DNA from: Candidatus Omnitrophica bacterium CG07_land_8_20_14_0_80_50_8
Lineage (GTDB): Bacteria > Omnitrophota > Gorgyraeia > 2-02-FULL-51-18
NCBI GenBank assembly: GCA_002779345.1
Contig: PEWW01000091.1
Location: forward strand, 1-5,010
Direction: 5' to 3'
Length of the DNA stretch: 5,010 bases
Shown one piece after another: positions 1-5,010 of the stretch. Each line of letters starts with the position of its first letter. Position 1 is the first letter of the stretch. The translations under genes and the position numbers were made by a program. The notes beneath the pieces were generated by a model. That model had not been told where the DNA came from, ran no database searches, and saw only the letters and a program-made list of their open reading frames with translations.

Positions 1-1269
1 TCGAAGCTCTCCACACTTTTACCGGAAGCCGCGGCCAAAGGCATTTTGTCACCGCACGCCTTGGTCATCGCTTCACTTCTGGTTTTTTGCGGCGTTGTCG
101 GAAAATCCGCGCAGTTTCCGCTTTATATCTGGCTTCCGGACGCCATGGAAGGCCCCACACCCGTGAGCGCGCTGATCCACGCGGCCACCATGGTCGCGGC
201 CGGCGTGTATCTTATGAGCCGCAGTTTCTTCCTGTTTAGCGGCTCGATCCAGACGCTCGACATCATCGCCGTGACCGGCGCAGCTACGGCATTGCTCGCG
301 GCATTGCTTGCGATTGTGCAAAATGACATTAAAAAAATTCTGGCCTACTCGACCATCAGCCAGCTCGGTTACATGGTCATGGCCTTGGGGCTCGGCAGTT
401 CCAGCGCGGCGATGTATCATTTAACGACTCACGCTTTCTTTAAAGCGCTCCTTTTCCTGGGTGCGGGCGCGATGATCCATGGGCTCCACACACAAGACAT
501 CTGGGAGATGGGAGGCCTAGTAAAACGCATGCCTGTCACGGCGATCACATTTCTCATCGGGACCTTGGCGCTTTGCGGTATCTATCCTTTCTCCGGTTTT
601 TTCTCAAAAGACGAGATCCTGACGCTCGCGTACGGACATCACCGGTCGATCTATTTCGCGGCGCTTGTGACAGCCGGTTTGACGGCATTTTACATGAGCC
701 GCGCCTGTTGGATAGCGGTCTTGGGCGAAAAAAGGATTAATAAGCACGCGCAGGGTCACGACGCCGTTCATGAAGCGCCGCCCATCATGAGTTATCCTTT
801 GATCATGCTTGCGATCCTCTCGTGTGCCGGCGGTTTCATCGGCATCGGGCAATTTCTCACCGGCGAGCGCGCACACGAGGCGCCGCTTAATATGGTTGTG
901 GCGGTCACGTCCACCCTAGCCGCATTGGCCGGGATAGGCCTGGGCACACTGCTTTATGCAAAACTCGGATCCAAGGCGGATCCGCTTAAGCAATTTTTTG
1001 GGATTGTTTATAACTTCGTCGTTAAAAAATACTACCTCGATGAGTTTTTCAGCGGCATCGCCAATTTTTTCAATACTACACTCGCCAAAATTCTTTATTG
1101 GTTTGACTGGAATATCGTCATTCAAAAAATGGTCAACGGAACGGCAGGCATTACTTCGGGCGTCGCCGCCATTTTAAGGCTCGCTCAGACCGGTTATGTC
1201 CAGACTTACACGGCGGTATTCGGCCTTGGACTGGCCGCCATGGTTTACTTTATGCTATTGAAAGGTTAA
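1..1269 (+). CDS. nuoL: NADH-quinone oxidoreductase subunit L, C-terminal part (5' end outside window)
   Basis: Distal antiporter-like proton-pumping subunit of complex I in the cytoplasmic membrane. The frame is open from base 1, giving 422 visible residues. The TTG at 46 is only an internal codon, since family sequence is already present before it. Motifs in order (visible numbering): GKSAQFPLYIWLPDAMEGP with Lys35, matching E. coli Lys229 of TM7; ALIHAATM with His60 (His254); NDIKKILAYSTISQLGYM at 108-125; YHLTTHAFFKALLFL with His140, His144 and Lys148 (His334, His338, Lys342); GFFSKDEIL with Lys203-Asp204 (Lys399-Asp400). The constant offset suggests that roughly 190-200 N-terminal residues are missing. 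The C-terminus, with KKYYLDEFF followed by an amphipathic stretch and a last hydrophobic helix, fits the lateral helix HL and TM16, so the 3' end is complete. All channel residues visible here are intact. nuoM follows after 4 bases. The alternative, an Mrp/Hyd antiporter subunit, is unlikely given the nuoM-nuoN context. Confidence 0.97.
   Translation, partial: SKLSTLLPEAAAKGILSPHALVIASLLVFCGVVGKSAQFPLYIWLPDAMEGPTPVSALIHAATMVAAGVYLMSRSFFLFSGSIQTLDIIAVTGAATALLAALLAIVQNDIKKILAYSTISQLGYMVMALGLGSSSAAMYHLTTHAFFKALLFLGAGAMIHGLHTQDIWEMGGLVKRMPVTAITFLIGTLALCGIYPFSGFFSKDEILTLAYGHHRSIYFAALVTAGLTAFYMSRACWIAVLGEKRINKHAQGHDAVHEAPPIMSYPLIMLAILSCAGGFIGIGQFLTGERAHEAPLNMVVAVTSTLAALAGIGLGTLLYAKLGSKADPLKQFFGIVYNFVVKKYYLDEFFSGIANFFNTTLAKILYWFDWNIVIQKMVNGTAGITSGVAAILRLAQTGYVQTYTAVFGLGLAAMVYFMLLKG
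966..984 (+). other. Perfect 7-bp inverted repeat inside nuoL
   Basis: CGGATCC (966-972) and GGATCCG (978-984) are exact reverse complements separated by the 5-base loop AAGGC. A run of six T follows at 994-999, nine bases after the stem. It lies in the codons for the loop before the last part of NuoL. The gap between stem and T-run is too long for a standard intrinsic terminator, so this is recorded only as an RNA hairpin candidate and may be coincidental. Confidence 0.4.
1260..1265 (+). promoter_or_regulatory. Ribosome binding site that decides the nuoM start
   Basis: GAAAGG lies within the last codons of nuoL. It is 8 bases before TTG 1274, a good spacing. It is only 3 bases before the ATG at 1269-1271, which overlaps the nuoL stop and closes after three codons (ATG CTT TGT TGA). 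TTG 1277 would have an 11-base spacing and is the second choice. The nuoM frame is closed by TGA at 1259-1261, and no ATG or GTG lies between that stop and TTG 1274. Confidence 0.65.
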
Positions 1270-1273
1270 TGCT

Positions 1274-2794
1274 TTGTTGACGCTCGGACCCATTACATGG
1301 ATCTTACTTTCGCCGGCACTCGGCGGATCGCTTCTTTTCTTCATTCCCAAAGAAAAAACTGAATGGCTCAAGCGGATCTCTCTTCTTTCGGTTTGCTCAT
1401 CTCTTTTTTTCGCGGCGGCCGCTTTCATAAAATATGACCGGATGACCGCGGGTTATCAATTCGTTGATAAGATTGATTGGATCCCGTCGCTCGGCATCGC
1501 GTATCACGTCGGTGTGGACGGCATCAACCTGGTACTCCTCTTGATGACCGCGATCCTGGCGTTTGCCGGGGTCATCGTCTCGTGCTCGATCAAGGACAGA
1601 CTCAAAGAATACCTGATCTTTTATCTTTTTCTGATCGTGGGATGCTTCGGCGTATTGAGTTCGCTTAATATTTTTTTCATGTATTTTTTTTACGAAACCG
1701 CCGTCGTGCCGGTTTTCCCGCTCATCGGCGTCTGGGGATCGGGCAACAAAGAATACGCGACGATGAAGCTGACTCTCTACCTTACGCTGGGAGCCGTGTT
1801 GGCGCTTCTAGCGCTTTTGGCGCTTTACTTCGTGACGGGCCTCAACACATTTGATTTAACGATCATTGAAAAATCGGTTTTGCTCAATCCCCTGCCGATC
1901 GCTTTCCAGCGCTGGGCGTTTCCCCTGATCATGGTGGGCTTCGGCGTGATCCTGACCCTCTGGCCGTTTCACACCTGGTCGCCGATGGGTTATGCGGCCG
2001 CGCCGACATCCGTCAGCATGCTGCACGCGGGTGTCTTAAAAAAACTAGGCGCCTACGCGATCATTCGCCTCGGCATCGGTCTTATGCCGGACGGCGCGCG
2101 GATATGGATGCCCTTGGTCGCGTGGATCGCCGTCATCAACATCATTTACTGCGGACTCGTCGCGTTTACTCAAAAAGACTTAAAATTTATATTGGGTTAT
2201 TCCAGCTGCAGCCATATGGGTTACATTTTGCTGGGCCTTTCCTGTATGACCCCGATCGCGCTCAACGGCACTGTTTTTTTTATGTTCGCACACGGCATCA
2301 TGGCGGCCCTCGGATTCGCGTTGGTCGGTTTCATTTATGAACAGACGCATACCCGGCTAATCGATGACTGGGGAGGATTTGGAAAGAAAATTCCGTTCAT
2401 CGCGAGCATTTTTGTAATGATGTCGTTGGCGTCGGCGGGACTTCCCGGATTCGCTAATTTCGTCGGAGAAACCATGATCCTCCTTGGCGCGTGGGACAAA
2501 TACCGCCTGCAGGCTATGTTTGCGGTAGCAGGTCTTGTCATCACCGCCGGTTATATGCTAAAAATGGTCAGAGGTTCCATGCAGGGGCCTCTCAACGCCC
2601 ATGGCCATTCCCTAAACGACGCGAAAGGACTCCAAAAGCTCCCGTATTTGATCCTGATCGTTATTTTACTTGTGGTCGGTTTTTTCCCGTCTTTACTTCT
2701 CAACACTATTTCCTCCGGCACAAAACCGACCTTAGACCGCATTCAGTCCGCGCAAGACCGCGCAAATGGGGAGATCGTAAACCATGCCTTTTAA
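1274..2794 (+). CDS. nuoM: NADH-quinone oxidoreductase subunit M with an altered TM7/TM8 proton channel
   Basis: Middle antiporter-like proton-pumping subunit of complex I, a polytopic membrane protein of about 14 helices. The 506 residues match the usual length (E. coli about 509). Family signs: WIPSLGIAYHVGVDGINL (69-86); FYETAVVP with Glu141 at the TM5 Glu144 position; QKDLKFILGYSSCSHMGYI of the TM9-10 region; AHGIMAALGF; GLPGFANFVGE with Glu399 at the Glu407 position; and a final helix LPYLILIVILLVVGFFP. Odd: TM7 reads GFGVILTLWPFHTWSP (222-237), where the family has GFxxKxPxxPxHxWLP, so Ile226 stands where the pumping lysine (E. coli Lys234) is expected and TM7 has no lysine. The following PDAHxxAP is SPMGYAAAP. 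TM8 reads SMLHAGVLKKLGAY, keeping Lys257 (Lys265) but adding His251 and Lys256. The frame is unbroken here. The start is TTG 1274 from its RBS; TTG 1277 is possible. The gene sits 4 bases after nuoL and overlaps nuoN by 11 bases, so it is co-transcribed and probably translationally coupled. Confidence 0.95.
   Translation: MLTLGPITWILLSPALGGSLLFFIPKEKTEWLKRISLLSVCSSLFFAAAAFIKYDRMTAGYQFVDKIDWIPSLGIAYHVGVDGINLVLLLMTAILAFAGVIVSCSIKDRLKEYLIFYLFLIVGCFGVLSSLNIFFMYFFYETAVVPVFPLIGVWGSGNKEYATMKLTLYLTLGAVLALLALLALYFVTGLNTFDLTIIEKSVLLNPLPIAFQRWAFPLIMVGFGVILTLWPFHTWSPMGYAAAPTSVSMLHAGVLKKLGAYAIIRLGIGLMPDGARIWMPLVAWIAVINIIYCGLVAFTQKDLKFILGYSSCSHMGYILLGLSCMTPIALNGTVFFMFAHGIMAALGFALVGFIYEQTHTRLIDDWGGFGKKIPFIASIFVMMSLASAGLPGFANFVGETMILLGAWDKYRLQAMFAVAGLVITAGYMLKMVRGSMQGPLNAHGHSLNDAKGLQKLPYLILIVILLVVGFFPSLLLNTISSGTKPTLDRIQSAQDRANGEIVNHAF
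1802..1828 (+). repeat. Three degenerate 9-base tandem units in nuoM
   Basis: Units GCGCTTCTA, GCGCTTTTG and GCGCTTTAC follow one another in frame and encode Ala-Leu-Leu, Ala-Leu-Leu, Ala-Leu-Tyr (residues 177-185) in a membrane helix near TM6. The first six bases are identical in all three. This may be a small in-frame duplication or simply low-complexity coding for a hydrophobic helix. Confidence 0.5.
2768..2773 (+). promoter_or_regulatory. Ribosome binding site of nuoN inside nuoM
   Basis: GGGGAG ends 10 bases before ATG 2784, within the last codons of nuoM. It supports the ATG at 2784 and hence the 11-base overlap with nuoM, whose TAA is at 2792-2794. The arrangement suggests translational coupling. 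Confidence 0.65.
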
Positions 2795-4229
2795 TTTTCC
2801 CTGGTGTCTTTTTCAGACTGAGATCGGCTTGATCGCGCTGGCGCTGGGATGCCTGCTCCTCGACTTATTTCTAAAGTCCGACGAACGAAGAGGAAAGATC
2901 TTGGCAGACACGGCCATGATCGGCGTTGCGCTTTTATTTTTTAATCTCTGCTTGCAATGGGGCCGTTTCGGATCAGCCCTCAGAGGCAGTTTTGTTCAGG
3001 ACGGGATCTCTTTCTTCTTCAAAATTCTTTTTCTTCTGGCCGGGTTTTTTACGCTTTTTATGATGAGAGAGTATAAAGACCACCTCAAACGCGGCCACGG
3101 GGAATTCACGCTTCTTCTTTTATTCAGCTTGATCGGTATGGTATTTCTTACTTCCGCGAACGACTTTCTTTTGTTTTTTGTGGCCCTTGAAACGCTCACC
3201 GTGTCCTTGTATATCATGACCGCTTATCTCAGGGAAAAAAATACCTCGATTGAAGCAGGAGTCAAATACCTGATTCTAGGGGCTCTCTCGACTGCGATAT
3301 TTCTATACGGATTAAGTTTCGTCTACGGCGCCACAGGAAGCACGTCTTATCAGGGGATCCACGATAAGCTGATCCAGGGAGGCGCGCTGCCGAGCGCGTT
3401 TACCTTCGGCATGATCCTTGTGGTCGCGTCACTTGGTTTTAAAATCGCGGCTGTTCCGTTTCAGCTTTGGGTTCCCGATATTTACGAAGGCGCCCCCATC
3501 CCCGTGACGGCGTACCTCGCGATCGGGTCAAAAGCGGCCGGATTCGCGGCGCTTGTGAGACTGATACTCACCGCTTTCGCGCCGTCCACTCCAAGCCTAT
3601 CGATCCTTTTTTCCGTGTTGGCCGCCTTGACGATCATTTACGGAAACCTGGGCGCGATCCCTCAAACCAATATTAAACGGCTTTTAGGTTATTCCGGTAT
3701 CGGACACGCCGGGTATATGCTGATCGGTCTGGCCGCTTTTCATGCCTCGGGAAGCGAAGCACTTCTCTATTATCTGCTCAGCTACCTTTTTAGCACCGGT
3801 GGCGCGTTTCTGGTCCTTTTGGCATTATGTAATTTTGTGAAATCTGATGACATTAGCGAGCTTGCGGGACTTTCACAGAGATCTCCCTTGTTAGCGGCGG
3901 GAATGCTTTTATCCTTATTGTCCTTGGCGGGGGTGCCACCCTTGGCTGGTTTTTTCGCGAAGTTCTACTTGCTGTGGGCCGGCGTGAAGGCCGGCTTTTT
4001 GTGGCTGGCAGTCATCGGCGTCTTAAACGTCATCACGTCACTTTATTATTATCTTAAGATCGTCAAGGTCATGTATATCGACAAACCCGCCGATCCGACC
4101 GCCATTTCTGTGACCCTCGACCAGCGGGTCATGCAGTATATTTCGATCTTTGGGATCCTGCTTTTGGGAATTTACCCGGGGCCGTTTGTCCGGCTCACAC
4201 AAGCGGCGATTGCAAGCTTTATACGATAA
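2784..4229 (+). CDS. nuoN: NADH-quinone oxidoreductase subunit N
   Basis: Proximal antiporter-like proton-pumping subunit of complex I, in the cytoplasmic membrane next to the small NuoA/J/K/H part. The 481 residues are close to the family length (E. coli about 485), with about 14 hydrophobic helices. Channel residues are all present: Glu136 in FFVALETLTVSLY (TM5, E. coli Glu133); Lys220 in LGFKIAAVPFQLWVPDIYEGAP (TM7, Lys217); Lys250 in AIGSKAAGF (TM8, Lys247); Lys393 in GFFAKFYLL (TM12, Lys395). NIKRLLGYSGIGHAGYML and WLAVIGVLNVITSLYYYLKIV are further NuoN signatures. The intact TM7 motif contrasts with the altered one in NuoM just upstream. ATG 2784 is chosen because it has a good RBS and the protein then begins directly before the first helix, as usual. 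The gene overlaps nuoM by 11 bases and seems to be the last of the operon, since a convergent gene ends 16 bases downstream. A terminator-like hairpin lies inside it at 3978-4000. Confidence 0.96.
   Translation: MPFNFPWCLFQTEIGLIALALGCLLLDLFLKSDERRGKILADTAMIGVALLFFNLCLQWGRFGSALRGSFVQDGISFFFKILFLLAGFFTLFMMREYKDHLKRGHGEFTLLLLFSLIGMVFLTSANDFLLFFVALETLTVSLYIMTAYLREKNTSIEAGVKYLILGALSTAIFLYGLSFVYGATGSTSYQGIHDKLIQGGALPSAFTFGMILVVASLGFKIAAVPFQLWVPDIYEGAPIPVTAYLAIGSKAAGFAALVRLILTAFAPSTPSLSILFSVLAALTIIYGNLGAIPQTNIKRLLGYSGIGHAGYMLIGLAAFHASGSEALLYYLLSYLFSTGGAFLVLLALCNFVKSDDISELAGLSQRSPLLAAGMLLSLLSLAGVPPLAGFFAKFYLLWAGVKAGFLWLAVIGVLNVITSLYYYLKIVKVMYIDKPADPTAISVTLDQRVMQYISIFGILLLGIYPGPFVRLTQAAIASFIR
3978..4000 (+). 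other. Terminator-like hairpin inside nuoN
   Basis: GCCGGC (3978-3983), a 6-base loop GTGAAG, GCCGGC (3990-3995) and then TTTTT (3996-4000). The hexamer is its own reverse complement, so the two copies form a 6-bp all-GC stem immediately followed by a T-tract, the layout of an intrinsic terminator. It lies about 230 bases before the nuoN stop, in codons for Ala-Gly-Val-Lys-Ala-Gly-Phe just after Lys393. The two Ala-Gly codon pairs can explain the repeat, so whether it terminates transcription is unknown; in actively translated mRNA it would likely be masked by ribosomes. Confidence 0.45.
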
Positions 4230-4245
4230 CTCCCGAAGTTTTTTG

Positions 4246-5010
4246 CTAACTTTTCGCTAAGACCGCAAGTGAAATACCAAAATAAACCACTAACGTTTGA
4301 AGATCACAAATGGCCAGCACCAAAGGTCCCGATGCGATTGCGGGATCGATCTTGAACCGTTGGAATAAAAGAGGCAGTAAAAAGCCGATCAGTCCCGAAA
4401 TGATAATGGCGAGCGTCATGGAACCCCCGAGGGCTGCTCCTAAGAGATTATTTTTCTGCCATAGGTAGGCAAATGTTCCAACGATCGTTCCGCAGACAAT
4501 CCCAATAAAGACTCCGACTATCACTTCTCTAAAAAATAAACGTCCTAGATCTTTAATGGAAACGTGCCCAAGCGTAATATTTCTTATGGCGATGGTAGCA
4601 CCCTGAACACCGGTACTTTCAGAGAGGCCCAAAACCACCGGCACGAATAGAAATAGAACCGCTATTGTTTGGAGGTTGTCCTGAAAAAATCCTAATAGCA
4701 GCGCGCAGAGAAGACCGCTGGCGATGCTCACCAAAAGCCACGGCAGCCTGAGCCTCATAACCACGGCAATAGACCTTGTTTTAACTTCCTCAGAGCTTGT
4801 GCCGACAATTTTGGCAATGGTATCCGCGGCCTTTTCCTCGACCGCCTCCAACACACTGTCAGCGCTGATGACCCCCACAAGGCGCTGAGCCTGGTCCACC
4901 ACCGGGAGGCCCAGGTACCGGTGCCGCTGAAGCAATTTGGCGACGTCGCCTTGAGACATCCCGGTTTCCACTTGAACCACCGGACCGATGAGTATATCTT
5001 TGACCGGTGT
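4246..5010 (-). CDS. MgtE-family magnesium/divalent cation transporter, C-terminal part (5' end outside window)
   Basis: Membrane protein of the MgtE (SLC41-like) family, which carries Mg2+ or related divalent cations and is gated by cytoplasmic CBS domains. The frame is open to base 5010, so the GTG at 4980 is probably internal; 254 residues are visible. In visible numbering, 1-58 is the second CBS domain (TPVKDIL..., HRYLGLPVVD, RLVGVISADSVLEAV). 59-86 is a charged linker corresponding to the plug helix. RLPWLL then opens the membrane domain, with five hydrophobic helices at about 91-110, 115-137, 158-180, 186-212 and 225-252. KIDPAIASGP and Asp236 in AICDLQTLVVYFG match the conserved end, including the helix-5 Asp of the Mg2+ site. 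Odd: the helix-2 pore loop reads GLSESTGVQ, where typical MgtE has G-x-G-G-N-x-G-x-Q, so it may belong to a divergent subgroup with unknown ion preference. The N-domain and first CBS domain, if present, lie outside. It is convergent with nuoN and not part of that operon. Family assignment is firm; substrate is inferred. Confidence 0.87.
   Translation of the reverse strand, partial: TPVKDILIGPVVQVETGMSQGDVAKLLQRHRYLGLPVVDQAQRLVGVISADSVLEAVEEKAADTIAKIVGTSSEEVKTRSIAVVMRLRLPWLLVSIASGLLCALLLGFFQDNLQTIAVLFLFVPVVLGLSESTGVQGATIAIRNITLGHVSIKDLGRLFFREVIVGVFIGIVCGTIVGTFAYLWQKNNLLGAALGGSMTLAIIISGLIGFLLPLLFQRFKIDPAIASGPLVLAICDLQTLVVYFGISLAVLAKS

Noticed and set aside
46..48. TTG as the start of nuoL
   Set aside because: The frame continues to the window edge and conserved NuoL needs about 200 more N-terminal residues, so this is an internal Leu codon.
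73..420. Open frame on the - strand opposite nuoL
   Set aside because: It lies wholly within nuoL, has a composition rich in Arg/His/Gly typical of an antisense shadow, and shows no recognisable domain.
2491..2832. Open + strand frame across the nuoM-nuoN junction
   Set aside because: It overlaps two well-supported genes in another frame, shows no family motif and has an Arg/Pro-rich shadow composition.
1274..4229. A novel system hidden in the operon (defence, mobile element, CRISPR)
   Set aside because: All bases are explained by nuoM and nuoN coding; no repeats with spacers, integrase or transposase motifs, or terminal inverted repeats were seen.
4230..4259. Possible bidirectional terminator between the convergent nuoN and mgtE-like genes
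   Set aside because: Only a 5-bp AT-rich pairing (AAGTT with AACTT) can be drawn, with no GC stem, so it is not convincing.
4978..4980. GTG as the start of the MgtE-like gene
   Set aside because: It falls inside the CBS domain and the frame is open to the window end, so the gene is truncated by the window rather than short.

Overview
The window is a compact piece of a bacterial chromosome. It carries the distal end of a complex I (NADH:quinone oxidoreductase, nuo) operon on the + strand and, converging on it, a partial MgtE-type magnesium transporter gene on the - strand. Base composition is mixed. nuoM appears to start at TTG, and the proteins are not close copies of the enterobacterial forms. 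The NuoM variant and MgtE variant point away from E. coli-like Proteobacteria, possibly to an uncultured or PVC/Omnitrophota-like lineage, but the taxonomic guess is weak.

Layout: 1-1269 is the 3' two-thirds of nuoL, entering from the left edge. 1274-2794 is a complete nuoM. 2784-4229 is a complete nuoN, overlapping nuoM by 11 bases. A gap of only 16 bases follows, and 4246-5010 on the - strand holds the C-terminal part of an MgtE-like protein (second CBS domain plus five membrane helices), whose 5' end lies beyond the right edge. There is no gene-free stretch longer than 16 bases.

NuoL, NuoM and NuoN are the three antiporter-like subunits that form the proton-pumping membrane arm of complex I. 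NuoN sits nearest the quinone-reducing arm and NuoL is distal, with a C-terminal lateral helix running along the arm. The order nuoL-nuoM-nuoN is the usual one for the operon end. NuoL and NuoN keep the buried Glu/Lys/His residues of the proton channels that can be read here.

The main point of interest is NuoM. The lysine in TM7 that is almost universal in these subunits is replaced by isoleucine, the neighbouring 'PDAHxxAP' loop is rewritten, and TM8 carries an extra His and an extra Lys. This looks like a remodelled proton channel rather than a sequencing error. Secondary points are a terminator-like hairpin inside nuoN, a non-ATG start with a decoy ATG for nuoM, and a changed pore motif in the MgtE-like protein. 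I saw no mobile element, CRISPR array, RNA gene or defence-type system.
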